Positions 23,617-32,695 of a stretch of DNA of 32,896 nucleotides are shown here, in pieces. The position numbers and the translations under genes are program-made. The number at the start of each line of letters is the position of its first letter. The stretch's first letter is position 1. Origin of the DNA: an uncultured Pseudomonadota bacterium (lineage in GTDB: Bacteria > Myxococcota_A > UBA796 > GCA-2862545); assembly GCA_903897935.1 (NCBI GenBank), contig CAIUDO010000689.1, positions 1-32,896 on the forward strand, given 5' to 3'. Under the pieces are notes generated by a model that was not told where the DNA came from, made no database searches, and saw only the letters and a program-made list of their open reading frames with translations.

Positions 23617-25079
23617 TCCCGAGCGCCAGCGTCACCGGGCGCTGGCTGTCGGTCGCCGCTGGGTCGTGCCCTGCCGTCGCGGCCGCGCTCGCTGCCTTCG
23701 GCGGCGAGGTCCTGCCTTCGCCGAGCGGCGCCCCGATCGACGAAGCGCGCGCCGAGGCCCGCGCGCTCCTGCCCTCACTGCGCGATCACATCGTGCAGGC
23801 GCTGATCGTAGAGGTCGACGCCGACCAGGCGGCCTTGTTCGCGCGCCGGGTGGAGCAGGTCAGCGGGTGGCTCGAGCGGGTCGCCGAGGCCGACCCTGAC
23901 GGCGGCCACGCCCTGCAGCTCGGGCTGCTCGCGCGGGCGTGGCAGGTGCTCGCCGGGCCGCCGCCGCGCGCCTTACGGGTGCGGGCGGTCGCCGACTTCT
24001 ACTACAGCCAGGGCGGCTTGCTCGCGGCGCGCGCCCGTCCGGATCGGGCGTCGTCGCCGACCATCGACGCGCTGCTGGCGAGCGCGGCGCCCCGGCTGGT
24101 GGCGCCTGGGGTGTCGTGCGCGACCGTGGAGGCGATCACCCAGGACGGCCCGTTCCGGGCGTGCTGGTTGGTGGTCGCGCCCGGGAGCGCTCGGATCACG
24201 GCCGCGCGCGCGCCGATCGACGCCGACGGCGCCCTCGCCGTCGTCTCCGGCGGGTTCTTCTTGTACTCCGAGCCGGACGTGCGGCCGCCGGAGCGCCGCG
24301 GGGATCCGGTCGGCTTGTTGGTCTCCGACGGGGTGGTGGTCGGCCCGCCGACGTTCCCCCGCAGCGCGCTGGTCGTCGACGCCGCGGGCGCGTGGTCGGT
24401 GCGCGTGGTCACCATGGACGAGGTCGCGCTGCAGGTCGGCGGCGCCACGCTGGTGATCGGCCAAGGTGCGACGATCACCCACCGCGGCCACGCGTCTCGG
24501 GCCACCGGGCCCGGGTTCGCGGTGGCAACCGGGCAGGTGGTGGCGGTCGGGGCCGACCTCGACGTGCCGACCGGCGGGTTCGTCGTCACCACCCCGCACA
24601 CCCCCGCGGTCGGCGCCTCCGTCGAGTACCGCTTGCCGATCGACGGCGTACACGCGGCGATGGCGGGCGGCCCTCGCCTGCTGGAGGGCGGTCACGTGGT
24701 CGTCGGGCCGGAGCGCCTGCGCGCCGAGGGGTTCACGGCCACCGCGCCGCCGATCACGTTCTCCGCCGACGAGACGTTCGACCAGAACCTGCTCCCGCGC
24801 TGCGCGGCCGGGATCCGCGCGGACGGCGCGCTCGTGTTCCTCACGATCGACGGGCGCCACGCCACCCGCGCGCTCGGCGCGACCCTGCGGGGCACCGCAC
24901 ACGCGCTGCAGGCGCTCGGGTGCGTCGACGCCGTCAACCTCGACGGGGGCTCGTCCAAGCGCCTGATCGTGGAGGGGGTCGTCCAGGATCTGCCGTCTAC
25001 CGACGTCGTAGGGGTGGCCGCGACGGATCCGTCGGCGGTGCGGGCGCTGCGCACGGCGCTCGTGATCCGTCGCCGGTGA
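23613..25079 (+). CDS. NAGPA-type phosphodiester glycosidase-like protein
   Basis: A 488-residue protein starting at GTG 23613, overlapping the stop of the FG-GAP gene. The C-terminal part (about 165-485) fits the NAGPA/DUF2233 family, related to the enzyme uncovering mannose-6-phosphate: VVSGGFFLYSEPD near 212, GLLVSDGVVVG, FLTIDGRHATRAL and the hallmark VNLDGGSSKRLIV near 443. The N-terminal 160 residues are helical and unrecognised. Bacterial relatives are usually exported, but the start (MIPSASVTGRWLSVAAG) is not a convincing signal peptide. The reaction is presumed to be cleavage of a sugar phosphodiester; the substrate is unknown. Its stop is only three bases from that of the convergent beta-helix gene. 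Confidence 0.87.
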   Translation: MIPSASVTGRWLSVAAGSCPAVAAALAAFGGEVLPSPSGAPIDEARAEARALLPSLRDHIVQALIVEVDADQAALFARRVEQVSGWLERVAEADPDGGHALQLGLLARAWQVLAGPPPRALRVRAVADFYYSQGGLLAARARPDRASSPTIDALLASAAPRLVAPGVSCATVEAITQDGPFRACWLVVAPGSARITAARAPIDADGALAVVSGGFFLYSEPDVRPPERRGDPVGLLVSDGVVVGPPTFPRSALVVDAAGAWSVRVVTMDEVALQVGGATLVIGQGATITHRGHASRATGPGFAVATGQVVAVGADLDVPTGGFVVTTPHTPAVGASVEYRLPIDGVHAAMAGGPRLLEGGHVVVGPERLRAEGFTATAPPITFSADETFDQNLLPRCAAGIRADGALVFLTIDGRHATRALGATLRGTAHALQALGCVDAVNLDGGSSKRLIVEGVVQDLPSTDVVGVAATDPSAVRALRTALVIRRR

Positions 25080-25082
25080 CGG

Positions 25083-26330
25083 TCACCCGCGCGGGCGGCC
25101 CACCGGCACGATGGCGCCGTCGCGCGCCGTGACGGGCCCGCGGGGCAGCGCCGCCGGGATCCGCCGGAACATCCGACCCGGATCGCCGACCAGGAACGCG
25201 TCGGCGGGGATCGCCTCACCGTAGCCGACGATCACGTTCGGACCGACCTTGGCGCGCGGCCCCACCGCCACACCCAGGAAGTGGGTGCCCGCCGAGACGC
25301 GGGCCCCGCGGTGCAGCACCTCGACCTCCGATCCGAACGACAGGTCGTAGAAGCAGGCCCCCATCGCCACGAACGCCTCAGGGCCGAGCACACACGCCTG
25401 AAACCCCCACCCCGCCGACAAGAACGACCGGGCGCCGAGCACGCACAGGTTGACCATCGCGCCGCGCCCGATCGTGGCGCCGGGCCCAGCGACCGTCAGG
25501 TTCACCATCGCGTGCTCTTGCACCTTGGCGCCAGCCGCCAGCCACGACGCCCGTACGACCGCGTGCGGCCCCACCTCGACCCCATCGCCCAGTACGCACG
25601 CCTCGACGGTCGCGGTCGGGTGGATGGTGCAGCCGCGCCCCTGTGGCCCAATCGCAGCCGCTAACCGCCACTTATCGAACGAGCGGGCCTTGGCGACCAG
25701 CCTCGCGACCGCCCACAGCTTGCCGAGCGCCGGGCCGCTCATCGTCGCCCGCTTCTGCCCCTCGGCGAACGCGACGAGGCCGAGCAGGTTGACCCGCAGC
25801 AGGTGCGACCAGTGGGTGATCGGGTGCGCCATCGTGTCGGTCACCGGGATCGGGACCGTGGAGGCGTGCGCCATCGCTGGGTGGGGGTCGGGCAGCGCGG
25901 CCAGGGTCGCGGCGACGTCGACCGGGACGGACGGGGCAGCGGCCAAGCGCCCGGGATCGGCGCCCCCCGACGTGAAGACGGCCACCGGCACCCGCCAGCG
26001 CTCGCCGTCGACGCCGTCTTGCAGCGGCCGGCTGAACGTCACGAACGGGCCGGACAGCTCGGCGACCCCGCCCTCCGGCGGGCACGCCTCCAAGAACCGG
26101 CGTAGGAACGGCGCGGTCACCCAGGTGTGGTCGCCGATCGCGAGCCACGGCCCGGACGCGGGGGGCCGGTCGACGATCGGGCCGAGGCCGGCGGCGCGCA
26201 CCGCGGCCTCTTGGGCGGACGCCAGCGTCCCGTCGAGCACCGGCCACGCCTCCGGGCCCCCTTCGAGCGGCGGGAGCGGCTCGGCCATCCGTAAACGAAC
26301 GACCGGCAACGACGCGGAGACCAAGCGCAC
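25083..26330 (-). CDS. GlmU-like left-handed beta-helix protein
   Basis: A 415-residue protein starting at GTG 26330, with GGAGG upstream. The second half (about 230-390) shows hexapeptide repeats of a left-handed beta-helix (TIHPTATVEACVLGDGVEVGPHAVV, in two parts; ATIGRGAMVNLCVLG; AKVGPNVIVGYGEAI) and ends VGDPGRMFRRIPA, typical of acyl- or acetyltransferases that act on sugars. The first half (WLAIGDHTWVTAPFLRRFL, ELSGPFVTFSRPLQDG) lacks the GxGTRM loop of nucleotidyltransferases and resembles the divergent N-terminal domain of GlmU-like proteins only loosely. The mid-region WSHLLRVNLLGLVAFAEGQKR is amphipathic and may touch the membrane. Function is probably sugar or lipid acyl transfer; the substrate is unknown. 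Confidence 0.8.
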   Translation of the reverse strand: MRLVSASLPVVRLRMAEPLPPLEGGPEAWPVLDGTLASAQEAAVRAAGLGPIVDRPPASGPWLAIGDHTWVTAPFLRRFLEACPPEGGVAELSGPFVTFSRPLQDGVDGERWRVPVAVFTSGGADPGRLAAAPSVPVDVAATLAALPDPHPAMAHASTVPIPVTDTMAHPITHWSHLLRVNLLGLVAFAEGQKRATMSGPALGKLWAVARLVAKARSFDKWRLAAAIGPQGRGCTIHPTATVEACVLGDGVEVGPHAVVRASWLAAGAKVQEHAMVNLTVAGPGATIGRGAMVNLCVLGARSFLSAGWGFQACVLGPEAFVAMGACFYDLSFGSEVEVLHRGARVSAGTHFLGVAVGPRAKVGPNVIVGYGEAIPADAFLVGDPGRMFRRIPAALPRGPVTARDGAIVPVGRPRG

Positions 26331-26399
26331 GAGACCCTCCAGCGCCCGCGAGGATAGCGTGTCCCCGGGGCCGCGTTAGGGCGACGCCCCGGAGGATGG

Positions 26400-28709
26400 A
26401 TGAGCGACACACCGGTCGCGCTGGTTCTGCGCGGCCTCGTGGTCTTCCCGGGCACGTTGCGCGCCCTCACGGTGGGTCGCTCGGTCTCGGTGGCGGCGAT
26501 CACCCGTCACGTCGACCAGGGCGCCCCCTTGGTCCTGGTGCCGCAGCGGGAGCCCGACCACGAAGATCCCGAGACGGCCGAGCTCGCCTCGGTGGGCGTC
26601 CTTGGCCGCGTCTTGCGCTTGACCGAGGTGCCGGACGGCTCGCACCGCGTGCTCGTCGAAGGCGCCGAGCGCGTCGCGGTGCGCAAGGTGACGTCGACGG
26701 GCGGCGTGCTCGTGCCCACGCTCCGCGATCCGCCTCGAAAGAAGGACGATCCGGTGCGCGCCGCGGCGCTCACCCGCCAGATCGCCACCCTGTACCAGGA
26801 GTGGATGATCGGCACCGGGCTTCAGCCCGCCGAGCACGTCGTGCTGTCGGACCCGTCCGAAGATCCCGAGCGCGTCGCCGATCAGATCTCGGCCAACCTC
26901 GAGATGTCGTTGGCGGACCGCATCATCCTGCTCGAGGAGTGGTCGATCGTGCGGCGCCTCGAGCTGCTGCTCGGCCACCTCGCGACCGCGGTGGCGAGCC
27001 AGCGCATCGGCGCCGAGGTGCAGACCAAGCTGCAAGCCGCGATGGACAAGTCGCAGCGCGAGTACCACCTCAAGGAGCAGCTCAAGGCGATCCGCCAGGA
27101 GCTCGGGGACGCCGTCGGGACCGAGGCGGAGGCCGATCGGTTCGAGGAGCGCGCCCGCGCCGCGAACATGCCGCAGAACGTGCTCGACGAGGCGCTGCGC
27201 GAGATCGACCGCATGCGGCGTATCCACTCGGACAGCGCCGAGTACGTGATCAGCCGCACCTGGCTCGAGATGGTGTGCGACTACCCGTGGACCCAGTCCA
27301 CCGTCGACGCGAAGGACCTCAAGGCCGCCCAGCGGGTGCTCGACCAGGACCACCACGGCCTCGCCAAGGTCAAGGAGCGCATCCTCGAGTACCTCGCGGT
27401 GCGCCAGCTCAAGCCGGACAGCAAGGGTCCGATCTTGTGCTTCGTCGGGCCACCCGGCGTCGGCAAGACCTCGCTCGGGCGCAGCATCGCGAGCGCGCTC
27501 GGGCGCAGCTTCGCGCGCATCGCGCTCGGCGGCGTGAAGGACGAGAACGAGATCCGCGGGCACCGTCGCACCTACGTCGGCGCGATGCCGGGCCGCATCG
27601 TGCGCGCGATGGTGCGCGCCAAGACCCACAACCCGGTCATCGTGCTCGACGAGCTCGACAAGGTCGGCAACGACTTCCGTGGTGATCCGGCGAGCGCGCT
27701 GCTCGAGGTGCTCGACGGTGAGCAGAACTCGGCGTTCGTAGACCATTACCTCGACGTTCCGGTCGATCTGTCGCAGGTGTTGTTCATCGCGACGGCCAAC
27801 CTGGTCGACCCCATCCCCGACGCGCTGCGCGATCGCCTCGAGATCATCGAGATCCCGGGGTACGCCGAAGAAGAGAAGCTCGAGATCGCGCGCCGGTTCT
27901 TGTTGCCCAAGCTCGGCGAGGCGCACGGCATCACCCCGCGCCAGCTCACCGTCACCGACGATGCGCTCACCAAGGTCGTGCGCGACTACACCCGGGAGGC
28001 TGGCCTGCGGGAGCTCGAGCGGCAGCTCGCGACGCTGTACCGTAAGGTCGCCCGAAAGGTCGTGGAGGGGCAGGCGCGCCGGGTCCGCGCCACCGCCGAG
28101 AACCTGCCGCAGTGGCTCGGTCCGGCGCACTACTACCAGGAGCTCGCCGAGCGGGTCGACCAGCCGGGCGTCGTCATCGGCCTCGCGTGGACCCCGACCG
28201 GCGGCGACATCTTGTTCATCGAGGCGATCAAGATCCCTGGCCCGTACGCGCTCAAGCTCACGGGCTCGCTGGGCGACGTCATGAAGGAGTCGGTAGAAGC
28301 GGCCATGTCGTGGCTAAAGGCGCACGCGACGGAGATGCACCTGCCCGACGCCGCGTTCGACACCGCGTTCCACCTGCACGTGCCCGCGGGCGCCATCCCG
28401 AAGGACGGGCCGAGCGCCGGGGTCGCGATGGTCACCGCGCTCGCGAGCGTGCTCACTGGGCGCCCGGTCCGGCACCACCTCGCGATGACCGGCGAGATCA
28501 CGCTGCGTGGGCGCGTGTTGCCGGTCGGCGGGGTCAAGGAGAAGGTGCTCGCGGCGCGGCGTGCCGGCGTGCGCACGGTGCTGATGCCCCGGCACAACCA
28601 GAACGATCTGGTCGACATCCCCGAGGCGCTGCGTAAGGACCTCGAGGTGCGGTTCGTCGACACCGTGCACGAAGTGCTCGAGCACGCGCTCCAGCCCGCG
28701 AAGCCGTGA
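26400..28709 (+). CDS. lon: ATP-dependent Lon protease
   Basis: A hexameric AAA+ protease that degrades misfolded and regulatory proteins in the cytoplasm. At 769 residues it is complete. The N-terminal substrate-recognition domain starts [20 protein letters not shown], followed by the coiled region [20 protein letters not shown], Walker [10 protein letters not shown] near 351, Walker [10 protein letters not shown], and the Lon-specific [12 protein letters not shown]. The proteolytic dyad is Ser672 ([10 protein letters not shown]) and Lys715 ([12 protein letters not shown]), spaced 43 residues as in E. coli Lon (Ser679/Lys722). ATG 26400 has GGAGG four bases upstream. Its stop overlaps the next gene's GTG, an unusual coupling of lon to a signalling kinase. 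Deltaproteobacteria often carry more than one Lon, so this may be a paralogue. Confidence 0.97.
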   Translation: MSDTPVALVLRGLVVFPGTLRALTVGRSVSVAAITRHVDQGAPLVLVPQREPDHEDPETAELASVGVLGRVLRLTEVPDGSHRVLVEGAERVAVRKVTSTGGVLVPTLRDPPRKKDDPVRAAALTRQIATLYQEWMIGTGLQPAEHVVLSDPSEDPERVADQISANLEMSLADRIILLEEWSIVRRLELLLGHLATAVASQRIGAEVQTKLQAAMDKSQREYHLKEQLKAIRQELGDAVGTEAEADRFEERARAANMPQNVLDEALREIDRMRRIHSDSAEYVISRTWLEMVCDYPWTQSTVDAKDLKAAQRVLDQDHHGLAKVKERILEYLAVRQLKPDSKGPILCFVGPPGVGKTSLGRSIASALGRSFARIALGGVKDENEIRGHRRTYVGAMPGRIVRAMVRAKTHNPVIVLDELDKVGNDFRGDPASALLEVLDGEQNSAFVDHYLDVPVDLSQVLFIATANLVDPIPDALRDRLEIIEIPGYAEEEKLEIARRFLLPKLGEAHGITPRQLTVTDDALTKVVRDYTREAGLRELERQLATLYRKVARKVVEGQARRVRATAENLPQWLGPAHYYQELAERVDQPGVVIGLAWTPTGGDILFIEAIKIPGPYALKLTGSLGDVMKESVEAAMSWLKAHATEMHLPDAAFDTAFHLHVPAGAIPKDGPSAGVAMVTALASVLTGRPVRHHLAMTGEITLRGRVLPVGGVKEKVLAARRAGVRTVLMPRHNQNDLVDIPEALRKDLEVRFVDTVHEVLEHALQPAKP

Positions 28710-31700
28710 CGGAGACGCGGATCGGGCCAACGCCTCCGCCGGGCGCGCGCCCGTCCGGGGACGGTCTGCCCGCTCCGTTCGGCAAGTACGAGCTGCTCGA
28801 GCGCATCGCGACCGGCGGGATGGCCGAGATCTTCCTCGCCCGCAGCTTCGGGGTGGCCGGGTTCGAAAAGCGGCTGGTTATCAAGCGCATCCGGCCGGAG
28901 CTCGCCCAGAACCCTCGGTTCGTGTCGATGTTCATCGACGAAGCGCGCATCGCGGTCGGCCTGAACCACCCGAACATCGTCCAGACCTACGATCTCGGTC
29001 GGGTCGGCGTCGCCTACTACATGGCGATGGAGCTGCTCGACGGCCACGATCTGAATCGGATCGTCAAGGCGCTGCGCGCGCAGGAGCGACGTGTCCCGGT
29101 GCCGGTCGCGGTGCGGATCATCGCCGACGCGCTCGCTGGCCTCGGCTACGCGCACAGCCGGCGTGGCCCCGACGACGAGCCGCTCGGCCTCGTGCACCGC
29201 GACGTCTCCCCGCACAACCTCGTCGTGACGTTCGCGGGAGAGGTCAAGCTCGTCGACTTCGGCATCGCGCGGCTCATGAACACCGCGCAGGGTCAAGTCG
29301 ACGGCGCCGAGCCGGGCCGCCCCGGCGGCGGCAAGTACGCCTACATGAGCCCAGAGCAGGCGTGGGGTGAGGCGATCGACCTGCGCTCCGACGTGTTCTC
29401 AGCCGGGATCGTGCTGTGGGAGCTGATCGCCGGGCACCGCTTGTTCCAAGACCCGGACCCCGGCGAGAAGCTGCGGCGCGTGCGAGACGCCGTCATCCCG
29501 GACCCCCGCGACGAAGGGGTCGCGCTCGACGAGGGTCTGTGGCGCATCATCCAGCGCGCCCTGGCCCGCTCGCGCGACGACCGGTACCCCGATGCGGCCC
29601 GGTTCGAAGAGGACCTTCGGGCGTGGCTCTACGAGCACGCGCGCGTCGACGCCGCCGACGTCGCCGCGCTCGTGCGCGAGGCGATCCCGCAAGGCCCCGG
29701 GCGGCGCGACGTCGGCATCGCGCTGCGCCGGATCGCCGACGACGTCGAGCAGCTCGATCGCGGCGACGCGACCGGGCGCACCCCGAGCGGGACGGTGCAC
29801 GACACCCCGATGCCCGCCCACCTGCGGCCGGCGCACGGGGAGCGAAAGTCGGTCGCGGCGCTGGTCGTCGACGTCGATGGCCTGACCGAGCTGTCCGCCC
29901 GCGTCGAGCCGGAAGACCTGTTTCGTGGCCACTACCGCATCCTCCGCTGGCTGCGGCGCATCGTCGACCGGCACGGCGGGCTGGTGGTGCGGACCGTCGA
30001 CGACCAGGTGCTGGTGCTGTTCGGCGCGAACCGCACCCGGACCGACGACCTGCCCCGGGCGCTCGCGTGCGCGCTCGAGCTGCAGGCGCGTGCCAGCGAC
30101 CTCCGATCGAGCGGGATCGTCGCGCACCTGGCGATCGGGGCCCACTCTGGCGAGGTCACCGTCGGCGCCTCGGTCGGTCACCAGGTCCGGTACGTCGCGC
30201 GTGGGGACACCACCCGGCTCGCGCGAAAGCTGTCGGCGCTGGCGGATCATGGCGAGACGCTCGTCTCCGAGGAGGTCGCGCGGGCCGCCGAGGGCTCGTT
30301 CCGGTTCGCGGCGGGGCGGCCGCTGGTCGCACGCGGCGGCAAGCCGGCGATCCCCACCTACCAGCTGCTCGGCGCCGGCCCGCGCGAGGCGCGACCGACG
30401 CGTCGACCGTGGGTCCGACGTGGCCGCGAGATCGACGCGCTGCGCGCAGCGTTGGCCACGATCGCCGACGGCCGGTCCGAGATCGTCACCCTGGTCGGCG
30501 AGGTGGGCTCCGGAAAGACGCGGCTCATCGCCGAGATCGCGGACCTGGCGGCGCGTCGCAACGTGCCGATGTTCGTCGGCCGCCTCACCCCGTTCGGCTC
30601 GGAGCCCGGTCTGGCGCCGGTGCGGGCGCTGTTCCAGGCGATGCTCGGGTTGCCGTCCGAGGCGCCGCTGTCGACCGTCAAGGCGGAGCTGCCCCGGCTC
30701 GCGCAGCTCGGCCTCGACGACGCCGACCGCGTCGCGATCTCAGCGGTGCTGGGCGTCGGGCGGGGCCGCCCGGGCCGCGACGAGACGTCCTGGCTCGCCC
30801 TGCGGCGGGCGCTGCGCTCGTTGTCCCGAGAGCGGCCCGCGATCGTGGTGTTGGAGGATCTCCACCACGCAGAGGAGGGTGCCGCTGCCGCGTTCCGGCG
30901 CACGATCCGGGGCATCGACGGGGCGATCTTGTTCGTGCTCACCCACGCGCCGCCGCCGCCGCCCGAGCTCGCGAGCGTTGGGCCGGTGGTCGTGCTCGGG
31001 CCGTTGCCCGCCGAGGGTCAGCGGCGCCTGCTCGCGTGGCTGCTCGACGCCCGCGACGTCACCGCGGAGCTGTGGGCGCTCGCCGACCGGACCTGCGAAG
31101 GCAACCCGCTCTACTTGGAAGAGATGGTCAAGTACCTGCAGCGGGGCGGCAAGGTGCACGTGACCGAGGGCGAGGCCGGCCTCGTCGCGCCCCTCGAAGC
31201 GAAGGACCTCCCGTCGAGCCTGACCGCGTTGGTCGCGGCGCGCATCGACGCGCTGGAGCCGGCGGCGAAGGGCCTGCTGCAGCTCGCGGCCGCGATCGGG
31301 ATGGAGGTGTCGGCCACCCTGCTCGCGGCGGCCGCTGGCGTCGACGACGCGTCGCCGATCCTGCACACGCTGGCCGGGCACGCGCTGGTGGTCGGCCAGG
31401 GCGGCGACGCGTGGTTGTTCGCCTCCGAGCTCGTTCGGGAGGCTACCCTGCGCAGCACCCTCGTCACCCGGCGGCGCGATCACCACCGGCTCATCGCGGC
31501 CGCGATGGCGGCGACGTCGGATCTGTCGAGCGAGCGGGCGATCGAGGCGCTGTCGGTGCACCTCGCCGCCGCTGGCCAGCGCGTCGACGCGGCCCGCCAC
31601 CAGTTCTCGCTCGGTCAGCGGCGCGAGGCCGAGCAGCGCTACGTCGAGGCAAAAGCTGCGTATCAGCGTGGCCTCGCGTGGGTCGGCGCCGAGCCGTCCG

Positions 31701-32695
31701 ATCCGGGCGCGAGCGAAGGTGAGGCCACCCTGCTGCTCGCGATCGGCAACGCCGAGCTGTGGCTGGGGGACTTGAACGCCGCCGGCAAGGCCCTCACGGC
31801 CGCGCTCGAGGTCGCCGCCGACCACGGATACTCATGGATCGAGGTGCCTTGTCATGTGGCCGCTGCGCGCCTTCGTTTGCAGCGCGGCCAGCTCGACCTC
31901 GCCGGGGCGCACCTCACGCAGGCCGCCGCGCAGCCAGCGCCCACCCGGCAGGTCGCGTTCGACGTGCTGGAGCTGTCGGCGAGCCTCGCGTTCGAGCGCG
32001 GCGACGGCGCGCTCGCCGAGCAGCGGTTCCGCGAGGCCCTCGCGCTCGCCGACGACGATCCGGCGGCCCGCGCGCGCTCGTTGTTGGGCTTGTGCAGCCG
32101 GGCGCTCCGGGCCGGCGACCACGACCGCGCCGACACGATGCTGCGTGAGGCGCTCGACGCGGCCCGGGCCGCCAAGGACCGCTTGTTGATCGGCCGCGCG
32201 CTGAACAACCTCGGCCTCGCGGCGATCGAGGCCGGCCGCTACGAGGAGGCGCTCGAGCACCTGCGCGAGGCCGCCGCCGCGCGCGAGGGCCTCGACTACT
32301 CCCGAGGTCACGCCATCAACCTGCACAACATCGGTGACTGTCACCTGCGGCTCGGCGATCGGGCGCGCGCGCACGTCGCGTTCACGAGGTCGCTGGAGGT
32401 CGCCCGGCGCATGGGCTGGGACCGCGGCGTGGTGCTCAACGAGCTGCACCTCGCCTTCCTCGACGGCGACGTCCCGCGCATCGACGCCCTGATCCGGTGC
32501 GCCAACCTGCTGTCGGACCCGTCGTTGGCGTGCGCGGGCGGGCTGCTCGCCGCGAAGGTGCTCGCCGCGAGCGAGCGCGCCGCCGACGCGGTGTCGCGCC
32601 TGCGCGCGGTCGAAGAGCAAGCCACCCGGTGCAACCTCACCGCGGTCGCGCACCAAGCCGCGGCGCTCCGTCGTCCGCTCGAGGAGGGAGCATGA
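28706..32695 (+). CDS. Ser/Thr kinase - class III cyclase-like - ATPase - TPR protein
   Basis: A 1329-residue, four-part cytoplasmic signalling protein. Kinase at about 28-310: ATGGMAEIF loop, Lys60, catalytic loop HRDVSPHN from 164 (Ser where Lys is usual, as in many myxobacterial kinases), DFG 184-186 and MSPEQ. A class III nucleotide-cyclase homology domain spans about 380-545: metal Asps 389 and 433 and the IGAHSGEVTVG motif are kept, but the transition-state Asn and Arg are Arg504 and Lys508 (GDTTRLARK), so catalysis is doubtful. The STAND/AAA ATPase has Walker A GEVGSGKT (Lys604) and Walker B VVLEDLHH (Glu717-Asp718). TPR repeats fill about 960-1320 (ALNNLGLAAIEAGRYEEALEHL, in two parts). 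It starts at GTG overlapping the lon stop, and its own stop overlaps a following ATG. Confidence 0.93.
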   Translation: MTETRIGPTPPPGARPSGDGLPAPFGKYELLERIATGGMAEIFLARSFGVAGFEKRLVIKRIRPELAQNPRFVSMFIDEARIAVGLNHPNIVQTYDLGRVGVAYYMAMELLDGHDLNRIVKALRAQERRVPVPVAVRIIADALAGLGYAHSRRGPDDEPLGLVHRDVSPHNLVVTFAGEVKLVDFGIARLMNTAQGQVDGAEPGRPGGGKYAYMSPEQAWGEAIDLRSDVFSAGIVLWELIAGHRLFQDPDPGEKLRRVRDAVIPDPRDEGVALDEGLWRIIQRALARSRDDRYPDAARFEEDLRAWLYEHARVDAADVAALVREAIPQGPGRRDVGIALRRIADDVEQLDRGDATGRTPSGTVHDTPMPAHLRPAHGERKSVAALVVDVDGLTELSARVEPEDLFRGHYRILRWLRRIVDRHGGLVVRTVDDQVLVLFGANRTRTDDLPRALACALELQARASDLRSSGIVAHLAIGAHSGEVTVGASVGHQVRYVARGDTTRLARKLSALADHGETLVSEEVARAAEGSFRFAAGRPLVARGGKPAIPTYQLLGAGPREARPTRRPWVRRGREIDALRAALATIADGRSEIVTLVGEVGSGKTRLIAEIADLAARRNVPMFVGRLTPFGSEPGLAPVRALFQAMLGLPSEAPLSTVKAELPRLAQLGLDDADRVAISAVLGVGRGRPGRDETSWLALRRALRSLSRERPAIVVLEDLHHAEEGAAAAFRRTIRGIDGAILFVLTHAPPPPPELASVGPVVVLGPLPAEGQRRLLAWLLDARDVTAELWALADRTCEGNPLYLEEMVKYLQRGGKVHVTEGEAGLVAPLEAKDLPSSLTALVAARIDALEPAAKGLLQLAAAIGMEVSATLLAAAAGVDDASPILHTLAGHALVVGQGGDAWLFASELVREATLRSTLVTRRRDHHRLIAAAMAATSDLSSERAIEALSVHLAAAGQRVDAARHQFSLGQRREAEQRYVEAKAAYQRGLAWVGAEPSDPGASEGEATLLLAIGNAELWLGDLNAAGKALTAALEVAADHGYSWIEVPCHVAAARLRLQRGQLDLAGAHLTQAAAQPAPTRQVAFDVLELSASLAFERGDGALAEQRFREALALADDDPAARARSLLGLCSRALRAGDHDRADTMLREALDAARAAKDRLLIGRALNNLGLAAIEAGRYEEALEHLREAAAAREGLDYSRGHAINLHNIGDCHLRLGDRARAHVAFTRSLEVARRMGWDRGVVLNELHLAFLDGDVPRIDALIRCANLLSDPSLACAGGLLAAKVLAASERAADAVSRLRAVEEQATRCNLTAVAHQAAALRRPLEEGA

